From the NCBI GenBank assembly GCA_902517565.1, contig CABYCU010000006.1, forward strand, positions 1-53,026: 53,026 nt of DNA, read 5' to 3'. Position 1 is the stretch's first letter. Each line of letters starts with the position of its first letter. The DNA is from an uncultured SAR86 cluster bacterium. Its GTDB lineage: Bacteria; Pseudomonadota; Gammaproteobacteria; Magnimaribacterales; Magnimaribacteraceae. Both the position numbers and the translations under genes were made by a program. Below the pieces are notes generated by a model. That model was not told the origin of the DNA and did no database searches. It saw only the letters and a program-made list of their open reading frames with translations. Positions 17,346 through 26,749 of the stretch are shown piece after piece.

Positions 17346-17612
17346 TTAATCTACAGGTTTGAACCCTGTTGGTTTTGCGTAATCTTTTCCTGAAAGGAAT
17401 AGATCCATTTGTTCGTTTAGCCATTTCCTTGAATCTCTATCTGCAAGATTTATCTGACCTTCATTGATTAGCATTTTTTGGTGTTCAAGCCATTCTTCCC
17501 ATGCTTTCTTTGATACATTGTTGAAAAGCTCTTCACCTTTCTGACCTGGATAGGGTGGCGTGTTCATTCCCTCGAGCTCTTCTTGATATTTTGTACAGAA
17601 AACTTTGCGCAT
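17346..17612 (-). CDS. yggX: YggX, Fe(II) trafficking / oxidative damage protection protein
   Basis: An 88-residue cytoplasmic protein, the normal length for the family. It starts MRKVFCTKYQEELEGM with the conserved Cys6 and contains the PPYPGQKGEELFNNVS and LINEGQINLADRDSRKWL blocks. YggX protects iron-sulfur enzymes from oxidative damage. It follows mutY by 4 bp, the classic gammaproteobacterial mutY-yggX operon; MutY itself carries a [4Fe-4S] cluster. Confidence 0.96.
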   Translation of the reverse strand: MRKVFCTKYQEELEGMNTPPYPGQKGEELFNNVSKKAWEEWLEHQKMLINEGQINLADRDSRKWLNEQMDLFLSGKDYAKPTGFKPVD

Positions 17613-17616
17613 AATT

Positions 17617-18648
17617 TTATATAGAATGATTTAAAACTTTACTCACTGGTGCAGGTAGGCCAATGCCAGTTAGCTCTTTTCTATTAAACCACATTTTATT
17701 ATTATCGAAGTCTTGAAAATCTTCATTTATCTTTATTAAGGTCGTATCTATATCTAACTTATAGTGAGAGAAGGTGTGTTTGAGTTTTAATCCTTTTTCT
17801 ATCAATTGATATCCTTTGGGCAGCTTACTTAGATAATCGTCACGAGATTGTAATTCTTCAAACCCAACAAAAGTCCATAAACCTTGCCATACGCCTTTAG
17901 AGCTCCTATTTTCCAATAAAATTTCCCCATTTTTATTTTCAAGCAAAAGCCAATATAAATCTTTAGTGGGTTTGGATTTCTTAGGCATCTTACGAGGTAA
18001 TAGATCCTGAACCTTTTCTTTATATGAAATGCATTTTTTTACTAATGGACAACTTTGGCAATCAGGATTTCTTCTTTTGCAGATTAAAGAGCCCACATCC
18101 ATAATCGCCTGAGTGTATATATTACATTCTTTTTCAGGAAGATTTTCTTCAGCTATGTTCCACAATTCTTTTGTCGTTTTGGCTAAATCTATAGGATCCT
18201 CAACTTTAAAATACCTTACCAGCACTCTCTTAGCATTACCATCAAGTATCGGAGCCTTAATCTTGAACCCTAAAGATAGTATTGCTCCTGCAGTCGATTT
18301 ACCTATCCCAGGAAAAGACTCAAGCTTCTCCAGGCAGCTTGGCATAATAGAACCGTGTTCATCTCTGATAATTCTCGCTGTTTTTAGTAAATTCCTACCT
18401 CTAGAGTAATACCCCAAACCCGACCAATAACTAAGCACTTCATTTTCATTAGAATTTGCTAAAGAGTTAATATCTGGATATTTATTTATAAATTTAAGGT
18501 AATAAGGGATCACTGTCTGAACCTGAGTTTGCTGAAGCATTACCTCTGATATCCATACCTTATAGGGATTGGTTTTTATCTGCCAAGGAAGATCTTTACG
18601 CCCAAATTGATTGTGCCATTGGATAAGGTTTTTACTTAGTAAAGACAT
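17617..18648 (-). CDS. mutY: Adenine DNA glycosylase MutY
   Basis: MutY removes adenine mispaired with 8-oxoguanine. I choose the ATG at 18646-18648 (343 residues) over an upstream TTG at 18672, because MSLLSKNLIQW then aligns with the family N terminus. In this numbering E35 (SEVMLQQTQ) is the catalytic Glu and D136 (LDGNAKRV) the catalytic Asp, after the helix-hairpin-helix FPGIGKSTAGAI. C190, C197, C200 and C206 bind the [4Fe-4S] cluster. The C-terminal Nudix-like domain that recognises 8-oxoG begins near 225. It is operonic with yggX and divergent from the his operon. Confidence 0.95.
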   Translation of the reverse strand: MSLLSKNLIQWHNQFGRKDLPWQIKTNPYKVWISEVMLQQTQVQTVIPYYLKFINKYPDINSLANSNENEVLSYWSGLGYYSRGRNLLKTARIIRDEHGSIMPSCLEKLESFPGIGKSTAGAILSLGFKIKAPILDGNAKRVLVRYFKVEDPIDLAKTTKELWNIAEENLPEKECNIYTQAIMDVGSLICKRRNPDCQSCPLVKKCISYKEKVQDLLPRKMPKKSKPTKDLYWLLLENKNGEILLENRSSKGVWQGLWTFVGFEELQSRDDYLSKLPKGYQLIEKGLKLKHTFSHYKLDIDTTLIKINEDFQDFDNNKMWFNRKELTGIGLPAPVSKVLNHSI

Positions 18649-18676
18649 GAAAATATTATGCTCATTGTACAAGTAA

Positions 18677-18704
18677 TGAACAAGTAGGACTAATTAGCTA
18701 TAAT
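18677..18704 (+). promoter_or_regulatory. Candidate sigma-70 promoter of the his operon
   Basis: A perfect -10 hexamer TATAAT lies at 18699-18704. The -35-like TGAACA (18677-18682) precedes it by 16 bp. It would start RNA near 18711, giving a leader of about 17 bases before the hisB ATG. That leaves no room for a histidine-leader-peptide attenuator. It sits in the short divergent spacer with mutY. Confidence 0.5.
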
Positions 18705-18727
18705 GCGCGCCCTTATTGGAATTTATT

Positions 18728-19315
18728 ATGAGAAAAGTAGTTAAAAATAGAGACACTTCAGAGACTCAAATAGCTATAGACCTGAATCTAGACGGAACGG
18801 GTCAAACCGAACTGGATACTGGGTTACCTTTTCTTGATCATATGTTGGATCAAATAGGTAGGCACGGCATGATTGATCTCAGAATCAAAGCAAAGGGTGA
18901 TTTGCATATTGATGACCACCATACTATTGAAGATATAGGTATTACATTAGGAGAGGCTCTTAATGAGGCCGTAGGAGATAAGAAAGGTATTAGGAGATAT
19001 GGTCATGCTTATATCCCTTTAGATGAAGCTCTTTCGCGAGTTGTTTTAGATTTTTCAGGAAGGCCTGGTCTATTCATGAAGGCAGATTTCGTTAAAGAAG
19101 AAGTTGGAAATATAGATGTTAATATGTTCGAACATTTCTTCCAGTCTCTGTCTAATCATGCTTTTATAACCTTACATATTGAAAATTTATATGGTGAAAA
19201 TGCTCATCACCAAATAGAGACTATATTTAAAGCTTTTGGCAGGGCATTGAGGATGGCCTTGGAAATAGATTCTAAGCAGGGTGATATTATTCCTTCAACC
19301 AAAGGAGCTTTGTAG
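18728..19315 (+). CDS. hisB: Imidazoleglycerol-phosphate dehydratase (monofunctional HisB)
   Basis: HisB catalyses the sixth step of histidine synthesis with Mn2+. I take the ATG at 18728 (195 residues) rather than the in-frame TTG at 18716, because [15 protein letters not shown] matches the family N terminus. Metal-binding HHxxE-type motifs are DDHHTIED in the first half and HHQIETIFK in the second, and [12 protein letters not shown] is conserved. It lacks the N-terminal phosphatase domain of the E. coli bifunctional HisB, so histidinol-phosphate must be hydrolysed by another enzyme. It is first in hisB-hisH-hisA. Confidence 0.96.
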   Translation: MRKVVKNRDTSETQIAIDLNLDGTGQTELDTGLPFLDHMLDQIGRHGMIDLRIKAKGDLHIDDHHTIEDIGITLGEALNEAVGDKKGIRRYGHAYIPLDEALSRVVLDFSGRPGLFMKADFVKEEVGNIDVNMFEHFFQSLSNHAFITLHIENLYGENAHHQIETIFKAFGRALRMALEIDSKQGDIIPSTKGAL

Positions 19316-19326
19316 GACAAAAAGAA

Positions 19327-19938
19327 ATGACACAAGTTGTTGTTATCGATTATGGAATGGGAAATCTGCATTCTGTAAGCAAAGCTTTAGAAGCAGTTGC
19401 AGATACTGAAAAAATAACTATCTCATCTGCACTTGATGTAATCAAAAAAGCCGACAAATTAGTTTTTCCCGGAGTAGGGGCAATAAAGGATTGCATGGAT
19501 GCACTTTCATTGGATCTGAAAGAAACTATTCTTGAGGAGATACAAAAGAAGCCCACATTTGCCATCTGTGTTGGTATGCAAATGCTGCTTGAATCAAGTG
19601 AAGAAAATAATGGAGTAAAGGGATTGAATGTACTAGATGGACATGTAAAAAAATTTAAAGCCTTTAAAGGTATAAAAGTTCCTCATATGGGCTGGAATAA
19701 AGTTAAGTTTTTGAAAGATCACTTCTTATTGAGAAATATTCCTGAATCGAGCTTCTTCTACTTTGTGCATAGCTACTGTTGTCTGTCTTCAAAAGATGCT
19801 CTTACTGAGACCGCTCACGGAGAGAACTTCATTTCATCTTTAGCTAAAGATAATATTTTCGCTGTTCAGTTCCACCCTGAAAAAAGTCAAGATACTGGAT
19901 TAGAGCTTTACAAAAATTTCCTGGATTGGAGAGTGTAA
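19327..19938 (+). CDS. hisH: Imidazole glycerol phosphate synthase, glutaminase subunit HisH
   Basis: HisH hydrolyses glutamine and channels ammonia to HisF. The 203-residue class I glutamine amidotransferase has its nucleophile C81 in ICVGMQMLL, and H183 and E185 in FHPEKSQ complete the triad. The opening VVVIDYGMGNLHSV and FPGVGA motifs are typical. It starts 11 bp after hisB; its TAA directly abuts the hisA ATG. Confidence 0.96.
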   Translation: MTQVVVIDYGMGNLHSVSKALEAVADTEKITISSALDVIKKADKLVFPGVGAIKDCMDALSLDLKETILEEIQKKPTFAICVGMQMLLESSEENNGVKGLNVLDGHVKKFKAFKGIKVPHMGWNKVKFLKDHFLLRNIPESSFFYFVHSYCCLSSKDALTETAHGENFISSLAKDNIFAVQFHPEKSQDTGLELYKNFLDWRV

Positions 19939-20658
19939 ATGTTAGTTATACCGGCAATTGATCTTAAAGATGGAAAATGTGTACGATTGAGAGAAGGGAG
20001 AATGGATGAAGAAACAATCTTTTCAGAAGATCCATTATCGATGGCTAGCTCATGGTTCTCTCAAGGAGCTGAGATTTTACATATTGTCGATCTGAATGGC
20101 GCAGTAGAAGGTAGACCAATAAATCAAGATATCATATTTACCATAGCATTGAACTTCCCAAAAAAACGCATACAAATTGGAGGAGGCATAAGAAATTTTG
20201 ACACTGCTTCAGAATATTTAGACAAAGGAATTGAGAGAGTAATCATGGGAACTTCTGCTGTTGAAAATCCTGATATGCTCAAAGAATTTTGTAATCAATA
20301 TCCAAATAGATTAATTTTAGGAATAGACGCGCTTGATGGAGTAGTAAAAACCCAAGGCTGGCTCAAGGGGTCAGGTATTACTCCAATAGATTTAGTTTAT
20401 AAATTCAACGGTGACCCTTTAGCTGCTATTATTTTTACAGATATTTCAAAGGATGGAATGATGGCCGGTCCTAATATTGAGGCTACTTGCGATTTAGCCA
20501 CTAAAACAGATATACCTGTTATAGCTTCTGGAGGAGTTTCTTCTTTATCACAAATAAAGGAACTTTCGGATCGCAAGAAAATCTCAGGTGTTATTTGTGG
20601 AAGAGCTCTTTATGAAAATGCTTTTAGTTTAAAAGAGGCGTTGGAAGTTTCTAAATGA
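19939..20658 (+). CDS. hisA: ProFAR isomerase HisA
   Basis: HisA converts ProFAR to PRFAR by an Amadori rearrangement on a beta/alpha barrel. The 239-residue protein has catalytic D8 (IPAIDLKDGKCVRL) and D130 (LGIDALDG), and phosphate-binding glycines in GGGIRNFDTA and ASGGVSS. It begins immediately after the hisH stop. The expected next gene, hisF, is displaced by a 1.7-kb insertion holding a beta-propeller gene. Confidence 0.96.
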   Translation: MLVIPAIDLKDGKCVRLREGRMDEETIFSEDPLSMASSWFSQGAEILHIVDLNGAVEGRPINQDIIFTIALNFPKKRIQIGGGIRNFDTASEYLDKGIERVIMGTSAVENPDMLKEFCNQYPNRLILGIDALDGVVKTQGWLKGSGITPIDLVYKFNGDPLAAIIFTDISKDGMMAGPNIEATCDLATKTDIPVIASGGVSSLSQIKELSDRKKISGVICGRALYENAFSLKEALEVSK

Positions 20659-20680
20659 ATTATTTAGCATAACCAGTGCA

Positions 20681-22384
20681 ATGAAAATTTATCTTAGCCT
20701 TATATTGCTTTTCTCTTCTCTAATCTATCCTCTTGATCCAGATAATCTGGAGGAAGAAAAGATATCTTCAAGGGCAGATTACCTTTCTTCTGAAGAAATA
20801 AATGATATTGCTATAAATTTATCAAAACAAGAATTGAAAGTACCTCTAACTGAAGAAATTTCAAATATATGTAGAAATAATCTATCCGCTGAAGATTTAT
20901 CTTCTGGTTCTAGTTGGCCAAGTTTTGGTCTAGATGCTTTCAATACTAGGAATCAGAAAAATACAGAAATTGATTCTAAAAATGTTAGTAAATTAAAACT
21001 AAGATGGTCTTTTGGAATAAAGAATATCCAAGTCAGGGCTCAACCTGCTGTAATTGGAAAGATTATCTTACTTACTGGTTCAGATACCTTGTATGCAGCC
21101 AATAAAGAAGAGGGTTGTGTCTATTGGAGTTTTAAATCAAAGGTTCAGATAAGAAACTCAGCTATTTTTGATACGCTCACACAAGATTCAATTTATGTAA
21201 TTGATGACGATTTCGTTGTTTATAAATTGAAAGTTACAGATGGTTCTCTCATCTGGAAGAGGAAGATAAAAAAAGAATATGATTCCAATACACCTTCAGC
21301 CTCGCCACTTCAAGTAGGAGAGTTTTTACTTATCCCCATTTCAACTTATGAAACTGTCATGGCAATTGATCCTAAATATGAATGCTGTAAAAGCAGTGGA
21401 GCAATAGTTGCTATTGATACTGTAACCGGCAATATACTTTGGAGATATAGAATTGAAGAGCAAGCTAAAAGTGTTGGGAAAGGCCTTATCACAAGGACTA
21501 AAAAATATGCCCCTGCCGGATCTGCTGTTTGGAATTCACCAGGAGCAGATATAGAAGAAGAAAGAATATTCTTTGGCACAGGACAAAGTCTTCAGTCTCC
21601 GGCTTCTAAATTTAGTGATGCAATAATAACTTTAGATCTCAAAACCGGTGAAAGAATATGGAGTACTCAGACTCTTGCAGGAGATGCATATAACGTTGGT
21701 TGTGAAATACCCATCGTAAGAAAAATGGTGTGCCCAAAAGAAAATGGTCCTGATTTTGATTTTGGAGCTTCAGTTATACAGTCATTTGACTTAGGAGGTA
21801 ATAAGATACTTTTTGCAGGCCAGAAATCTGGTGAGGTATTCCGGCTTAATGCAAAAAATGGCGAGATAGTCTGGAGAAATCAAATAGGTAATGGTGGGCT
21901 TTTAGGCGGGATACATTTTGGTATGGCAACTGACAATTTAAAGTTATATGTGCCCATATCTGATAGATGGGTAAACAGAGATTATGATAAATTTGCCAAG
22001 CCAGGTTTATATGCGATTGATTTCGAGACCGGAGATATAATTTGGTCATTTATACTGAATAATATTTGCGAGAATAGAAAACCATTATATGGAGAGGGTA
22101 ATTGTTTCACTGGGTTTTCTGCACCAGTTTCAATAGCAAATGATGTTTTATTTGCCGCTTCTCTTGACGGAAGATTTTCTGCACACTCCACGAAGGACGG
22201 AACTAAATTATGGGAATTTGATACCCTGAAGACCTATAAGACATTAAATAATCAACCCGCTGTTGGCGGGTCTATAGATGCAGCAGGACCAGTAATATCT
22301 GATAATTGGGTTTTTGTTAATAGCGGCTATGCTCAGCATGGCCAGATGGCTGGAAATGTTATTCTAGCTTTCTCAATTGAATAA
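20681..22384 (+). CDS. Secreted PQQ-type beta-propeller protein (polyvinyl-alcohol-dehydrogenase-like)
   Basis: A 567-residue protein with a signal peptide ([18 protein letters not shown]), so probably periplasmic. After a polar stretch, [14 protein letters not shown] (about 85-98) opens the propeller. Repeats of the form A.D..TG...W follow ([65 protein letters not shown]). The C-terminal [22 protein letters not shown] resembles PQQ-dependent polyvinyl-alcohol dehydrogenases. It lacks a CxxCH haem-c motif, so electrons would need a separate cytochrome. An adjacent Cys pair near 230 ([10 protein letters not shown]) may form a vicinal disulfide, as in quinoprotein alcohol dehydrogenases. It lies between hisA and hisF. 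The substrate is unknown, and a non-catalytic BamB-like role is possible. Confidence 0.78.
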   Translation: MKIYLSLILLFSSLIYPLDPDNLEEEKISSRADYLSSEEINDIAINLSKQELKVPLTEEISNICRNNLSAEDLSSGSSWPSFGLDAFNTRNQKNTEIDSKNVSKLKLRWSFGIKNIQVRAQPAVIGKIILLTGSDTLYAANKEEGCVYWSFKSKVQIRNSAIFDTLTQDSIYVIDDDFVVYKLKVTDGSLIWKRKIKKEYDSNTPSASPLQVGEFLLIPISTYETVMAIDPKYECCKSSGAIVAIDTVTGNILWRYRIEEQAKSVGKGLITRTKKYAPAGSAVWNSPGADIEEERIFFGTGQSLQSPASKFSDAIITLDLKTGERIWSTQTLAGDAYNVGCEIPIVRKMVCPKENGPDFDFGASVIQSFDLGGNKILFAGQKSGEVFRLNAKNGEIVWRNQIGNGGLLGGIHFGMATDNLKLYVPISDRWVNRDYDKFAKPGLYAIDFETGDIIWSFILNNICENRKPLYGEGNCFTGFSAPVSIANDVLFAASLDGRFSAHSTKDGTKLWEFDTLKTYKTLNNQPAVGGSIDAAGPVISDNWVFVNSGYAQHGQMAGNVILAFSIE

Positions 22385-22388
22385 TTAC

Positions 22389-23156
22389 ATGTCTGTTGCC
22401 AAAAGAATTATCCCTTGCCTTGATGTTGATCAAGGCAGAGTGGTTAAGGGTGTAAATTTTTTAAACATACGAGATGCTGGAGACCCTGTTGAAGTTGCCA
22501 AGAGATACGATAATGAAGGCGCAGATGAAATAACTATGTTGGACATTACCGCTAGTCATGAAACAAGAGATACCACTTACAAAACAGTAGAAAGTATAGC
22601 AAGTCAGGTCTTTATTCCACTTACAGTTGGAGGAGGGATAAGAAAATTAGAAGATATTAAAAAATTATTGAGATCAGGCGCTGACAAAGTAAGTATAAAT
22701 ACATCGGCCGTCGAAAATCCTGACTTTGTAAAAGAAGCGGCTGATAAATTTGGTTCACAATGTATTGTTGTTGCTGTGGATGCCAAGTCTATTAATGATT
22801 CTCCAGATTCTTGGGAAGTGGTTACTTATGGAGGAAGAAATAGGACAGGTTTTGATGTGCTTGAATGGACTCAACAGGTCACAGAATATGGAGCGGGAGA
22901 GATTCTTTTAACCAGCATGGATAGAGATGGAACAAAAGAAGGTTTCGATAATAAGCTTGTTTCTTCTGTTTCTTCAGGAATAGAGATACCTGTAATAGCT
23001 TCAGGCGGCGTTGGTAATTTAAATCATTTAATAGAAGGCATAAAGATTGGTGGAGCCGAAGCTGTTCTTGCCGCGAGTATATTTCACTATTCTGAGTACT
23101 CAATAAGGGAAGCTAAGGAGGCGATGAGGGATGCTGGAATAAATATTAGGCTTTAG
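22389..23156 (+). CDS. hisF: Imidazole glycerol phosphate synthase, cyclase subunit HisF
   Basis: HisF uses ammonia from HisH to make IGP and AICAR. I take the ATG at 22389 (255 residues), because [21 protein letters not shown] aligns with the family N terminus; an in-frame TTG at 22377 would overlap the upstream gene. Catalytic D12 and D131 (VVAVDAKS) are present, with GGGIRKLED and [10 protein letters not shown] as phosphate-binding loops. It begins 4 bp after the propeller gene. Its TAG shares TTAG with convergent gpmA. Confidence 0.96.
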   Translation: MSVAKRIIPCLDVDQGRVVKGVNFLNIRDAGDPVEVAKRYDNEGADEITMLDITASHETRDTTYKTVESIASQVFIPLTVGGGIRKLEDIKKLLRSGADKVSINTSAVENPDFVKEAADKFGSQCIVVAVDAKSINDSPDSWEVVTYGGRNRTGFDVLEWTQQVTEYGAGEILLTSMDRDGTKEGFDNKLVSSVSSGIEIPVIASGGVGNLNHLIEGIKIGGAEAVLAASIFHYSEYSIREAKEAMRDAGINIRL

Positions 23157-23761
23157 TCGGCTCTATTAATCTCATTATCTGAACATGTATAAACTATAGG
23201 ATCTCCAGTAGCGACCTCCAATTTAACAATCTCTTCTGGGCTTATCCCTTCTAGCTCCATAATAAGAGCTCTAAGGGAATTGCCATGGGCGGCTATTAGA
23301 ATATTTTGACTTTCTTTAATCTTTGGAAGGATTTCACTATTGAAGTAAGGCAATACCCTCTCAGCTGTATTTTTTAAACTTTCGCCTCCCGGAGGCGGTA
23401 TATCAAAAGATCTTCTCCACACATGAACTTGTTCATCTCCCCATTTTTCTCTTGCCTCGTCTTTATTTAAACCAGCCAGATCACCATAGTTTCTTTCATT
23501 TAAGCTTAGGTCTTTGATAACTTCTATATGGCTCAAACTCATCTGTTCCAAGATTAGTCGACCTGTTTCTTGGGCTCTGAAAAGATCAGAAGTATACATA
23601 ATATCAAAACTCAAACCTCTATCTTTCAGCAACTTCCCTGCCTTAACAGCTTCTTCAACCCCAAGTTCTGTTAAATCTGGATTCTTCCAACCAGTAAATA
23701 AATTCTTTTTATTCCATTCGCTTTGACCATGTCTTACAAGTACTAAATTTGATTGTTTCAT
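23153..23761 (-). CDS. gpmA: 2,3-bisphosphoglycerate-dependent phosphoglycerate mutase
   Basis: It interconverts 3- and 2-phosphoglycerate through a phosphohistidine. H11 in [10 protein letters not shown] is the phosphate acceptor, E89 ([12 protein letters not shown]) the catalytic acid and H159 ([10 protein letters not shown]) the second active-site His. The IPPPGGESL segment distinguishes true dPGM from other histidine phosphatases. At 202 residues it is shorter than E. coli GpmA (about 250), as in some bacterial subgroups. It sits beside yibN, where many gammaproteobacteria carry the unrelated cofactor-independent GpmI. Confidence 0.93.
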   Translation of the reverse strand: MKQSNLVLVRHGQSEWNKKNLFTGWKNPDLTELGVEEAVKAGKLLKDRGLSFDIMYTSDLFRAQETGRLILEQMSLSHIEVIKDLSLNERNYGDLAGLNKDEAREKWGDEQVHVWRRSFDIPPPGGESLKNTAERVLPYFNSEILPKIKESQNILIAAHGNSLRALIMELEGISPEEIVKLEVATGDPIVYTCSDNEINRAD

Positions 23762-23816
23762 ATTATGTAAAGTTTTTTATATTTTAACTTAGTAATCTAT
23801 ATAATCCTGTTCCGAT

Positions 23817-24233
23817 ATGGATAAATTCATTCTATTTATAAGCGATAACTTTTTAGCTGTACTTTTTCTATTATCTTTAATAACTGTTTTCATTATTTAC
23901 GAAAGAAAGAAAGGTGGAACTAAAGTAGAACCATCTGAGATGACTAGATTAATAAATAAAGGAAACCCTTTTGTATATGATTTGAGGAGTGCTGCTGAGT
24001 ATAGTTCTGGATCAATTGCTGGCGCTCAAAATATTCAAATAACTAATTTAATGAAAGGAGACGCTCTCTTTAAAGCAACAGAGGAGGACTGTGTGATCCT
24101 GATCTGTAAAACTGGAACTAATTCCTCCAAGGCTGCTGGAGAATTGAAGAAAATAGGCTATCTAAATATTAATGTTTTATCTGGAGGTATAACGAATTGG
24201 ACTCAAAGCGGTATGCCTCTAGTGAAGAATTAG
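23817..24233 (+). CDS. Membrane-anchored rhodanese-domain protein (YibN-like)
   Basis: A 138-residue protein with an N-terminal transmembrane helix (about 9-27) and one rhodanese domain. The active-site loop CKTGTNS has C97 as the persulfide-carrying Cys, and YDLRSAAEYSSGSIAGAQNI is the usual substrate-domain motif. It matches YibN by layout and by position next to phosphoglycerate mutase. The grxC and secB genes that usually follow are absent, with convergent ntrC only 3 bp beyond the stop. Confidence 0.88.
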   Translation: MDKFILFISDNFLAVLFLLSLITVFIIYERKKGGTKVEPSEMTRLINKGNPFVYDLRSAAEYSSGSIAGAQNIQITNLMKGDALFKATEEDCVILICKTGTNSSKAAGELKKIGYLNINVLSGGITNWTQSGMPLVKN

Positions 24234-24236
24234 TAT

Positions 24237-25616
24237 TTACTTATCTATTCCGAGCTCTTTTATTTTTCTAGTGAGAGTATTTCTTCCCCATCCTAACAAT
24301 TCCGCTGCCTCTTTTTTTCTGCCCATAGTTTTATTGAGAGCAACTTTAATGATAGTCTTTTCAAATTCTGGTATAGCTTCTTCTAATAAATTATGTTTTC
24401 CCTTAGCTAAATAGTTTTCCGACCAAGCCCATAGTACTTTTGTCCAGTCATTTAAATCTTCAATATTCTCCACTTTCAGATCATCAGGCAAGTCTTCAAG
24501 TCTTACTTCTCGAGTGGGTGACATCACCGTGAGCCATCTGCAAGTATTTTCTAGTTGTCTAACATTTCCAGGCCACCCAAGTGTCATAAAATATTCTTCC
24601 ACCTCGGCAGAAAGAAATTTCTTTTCTTCTTTAAGTTCGTCGGACGATTCTTGAAAGAAATGTTTTACCAAAGCAGGTATATCCTCTTTTCTTTCATTGA
24701 GCTTAGGAAGAGATAGTTTTATAACATTTAGTCTATGAAAAAGGTCTTCTCTAAAGCTACCTAGTTTGACAAGATCTTCTATATTTTGGTGCGTAGCGGT
24801 AATTATTCTTACATCTACTTTGATTGGCTCTCTGCCTCCCACTCTATAGAACTCTCCATTAGATAATACTCTTAAAAGTCTAGTTTGAGTTTCTAACTGC
24901 ATATCTCCAATTTCATCTAAAAATAGCGTACCACCATCAGCTTGCTCAAATCTCCCGATTCTTTTTTCATCAGCACCTGTGAAGGCCCCTTTCTCATGTC
25001 CAAAAAGTTCTGCTTCTAATAGTTCTTTAGGAATATCAGCCATATTTAAGGCTATGAAAGGTTTGTCTTTTCTAGGGCTATGCTGAAAAAGAGCCCTCGC
25101 AACTAGTTCTTTGCCAGTACCGGATTCTCCGATCAACAATACAGTTGAGTTTGAGTTTGATAATTTCCCAATAGCCCTAAATACTTCCTGCATTGCTGGA
25201 GCTTCCCCGATAACTTCAGCCTGCGTTTCTTTTATCTCATCATTATTCGATTGATCTATTGCTGTAGCCCTCTTTACCATGGACACCGCTTCTTCTATAT
25301 CAAAGGGTTTTGGAAGATATTCCCATGCACCATGCTCATAAGATTCAACCGCACTATCAAGATCAGAGTGAGCAGTCATTATTATCACAGGTATATCTGG
25401 ACGAAGCTCTTTTACCTTATCGAGAAGATCTATACCGCTTGGTCCTGGCATCCTTATATCGGTAAGAATAAGTTGAGGGTTTTCTGTTTCTAATTTTTTT
25501 ATTACCTTATTAGCAGAATCAAATGTCTCAACATCCATGCCACTATTAACAAGACCTTTTTCAAGAACCCATCTAATAGATTCATCATCATCAACTACCC
25601 AAATATTCTTATCCAT
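24237..25616 (-). CDS. ntrC: Nitrogen regulation response regulator NtrC
   Basis: A 459-residue sigma-54-dependent activator. The receiver domain has phospho-acceptor D53. The AAA+ domain has Walker A GESGTGKE (163-170), the sigma-54 contact loop GAFTGA (210-215) and Walker B GGTLFLDEIGD. A C-terminal Fis-type helix-turn-helix lies near 434-455. The intact GAFTGA implies that rpoN exists elsewhere in the genome. It overlaps ntrB by 8 bp and is downstream of the GSII gene. It probably acts at the operator at 27841-27857. Confidence 0.95.
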   Translation of the reverse strand: MDKNIWVVDDDESIRWVLEKGLVNSGMDVETFDSANKVIKKLETENPQLILTDIRMPGPSGIDLLDKVKELRPDIPVIIMTAHSDLDSAVESYEHGAWEYLPKPFDIEEAVSMVKRATAIDQSNNDEIKETQAEVIGEAPAMQEVFRAIGKLSNSNSTVLLIGESGTGKELVARALFQHSPRKDKPFIALNMADIPKELLEAELFGHEKGAFTGADEKRIGRFEQADGGTLFLDEIGDMQLETQTRLLRVLSNGEFYRVGGREPIKVDVRIITATHQNIEDLVKLGSFREDLFHRLNVIKLSLPKLNERKEDIPALVKHFFQESSDELKEEKKFLSAEVEEYFMTLGWPGNVRQLENTCRWLTVMSPTREVRLEDLPDDLKVENIEDLNDWTKVLWAWSENYLAKGKHNLLEEAIPEFEKTIIKVALNKTMGRKKEAAELLGWGRNTLTRKIKELGIDK

Positions 25617-26694
25617 TAGCTAAACGTAAGTCTAAAGCTTTATCAGAATTTATGGGTATATTTATAAAGAATTCTGTACGATTTGGTTGACTTGAGAAGT
25701 GAATACTACCTTTATGTTGAGAGATAATACCTTGCGTGATGGAAAGACCCAGACCGGTTCCGGTATCTTTACCTGTGATCATAGGAAAGAAAATAGAGTC
25801 TTTTATATCGTCTTTAATTCCGGGACCATTATCAATGACAGAAATTTTACATACTGTAGAATTTCTTTCTCCATCAATAATCTCTCCATGAGAAATCCTC
25901 GTAATAATATTTATTTCCGGACTTGAAGTATCCGAGTCTATCAGTGCATCTCTAGCATTTTTTGTAAGATTCAAGATACTGTTTTCAATTAAGTAACTAT
26001 CTATATATAAATCTGGAATACTAGGATCAAAATCTTTAGAAATTCTAATTCCATCATATCCCGATTCATTCTCGATAAGGTTTATTACATTTTCAATAGG
26101 GTAGTGTATGTTCTGATGTTTGAAATCGGGCTTTTGATTTGGACCTAAGATATTATCGACTAAAGCAGTCAATCGATCGGTTTGTTTGATTACTATATCT
26201 GTATATTCTTTTAAATCTTGATCATTTAATTTATTGCCTAGTAGTTGAGCAGAACCTCTAATCCCACTTAAAGGATTTTTTATCTCATGCGCTAGACCTC
26301 TAACAAAATCTTGAGATATTTGTTGATTTGCTCTCATCCTATATCTCTCTATCAGTTCAGACGAAGCTTCTTTGTTGATAATTTCCAATAGGAGTCCAGG
26401 TTCCTCAGAATCACTCAAGGGATGGACTACATAAGTGCATAGAACCTTGCTGCCTTTTTTCAAATTCAAGACAGCATCAGTTTTTGTAAAGCTTCTCTTT
26501 TGGTCAATGGATTCTTGGAAATCTACTAAGCTTTCCGGTTCTTCGTAAAAAATTTGATCTAACTTTTTTCCGAGGCAAGACTTTTCCGAAGAATCTAATA
26601 TGGTTACAGCTGAAGGGTTAATGAACTTAACTTTTAAAGATTTATCTAGGATGATAATCCCTGTGTTAAGTTCGGAGAGAAGGGATTGATTCAA
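25609..26694 (-). CDS. ntrB: Nitrogen regulation sensor kinase NtrB
   Basis: A 361-residue soluble histidine kinase controlled in other bacteria by PII. An N-terminal PAS domain (about 5-105) is followed by the H box with H136 (GLAHEIKNPLSGIRGSAQ), the N box NLTKNARDAL, and ATP-lid boxes DNGPGI and GTGLGLSIT. There are no membrane segments, as expected for NtrB. The start is TTG at 26692-26694, with no alternative ATG nearby. It is separated from the GSII gene by 55 bp containing a strong hairpin. Confidence 0.93.
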   Translation of the reverse strand: MNQSLLSELNTGIIILDKSLKVKFINPSAVTILDSSEKSCLGKKLDQIFYEEPESLVDFQESIDQKRSFTKTDAVLNLKKGSKVLCTYVVHPLSDSEEPGLLLEIINKEASSELIERYRMRANQQISQDFVRGLAHEIKNPLSGIRGSAQLLGNKLNDQDLKEYTDIVIKQTDRLTALVDNILGPNQKPDFKHQNIHYPIENVINLIENESGYDGIRISKDFDPSIPDLYIDSYLIENSILNLTKNARDALIDSDTSSPEINIITRISHGEIIDGERNSTVCKISVIDNGPGIKDDIKDSIFFPMITGKDTGTGLGLSITQGIISQHKGSIHFSSQPNRTEFFINIPINSDKALDLRLANG

Positions 26695-26708
26695 TTTAGT
26701 TATGTGAT

Positions 26709-26735
26709 TTATCCGGAGATATATTCTCCGGATAA
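26709..26735 (-). terminator. Perfect hairpin between glutamine synthetase and ntrB
   Basis: TTATCCGGAG (26709-26718) and CTCCGGATAA (26726-26735) make a perfect 10-bp stem with a 7-base loop. On the transcribed (minus) strand no U-run follows, so it is not a textbook intrinsic terminator. It may be an attenuator or RNA-processing site that lowers ntrBC expression relative to the upstream synthetase, as the glnA-ntrB terminator does in enteric bacteria. Confidence 0.55.
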
Positions 26736-26749
26736 GTCATTAAAATTAT

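Noticed and set aside
24237-25616. ntrC as a generic sigma-54 activator (e.g. AtoC)
   Set aside because: Its overlap with ntrB, the soluble PAS-type kinase, and the adjacent glutamine synthetase with an NtrC-type operator make NtrC the better call.
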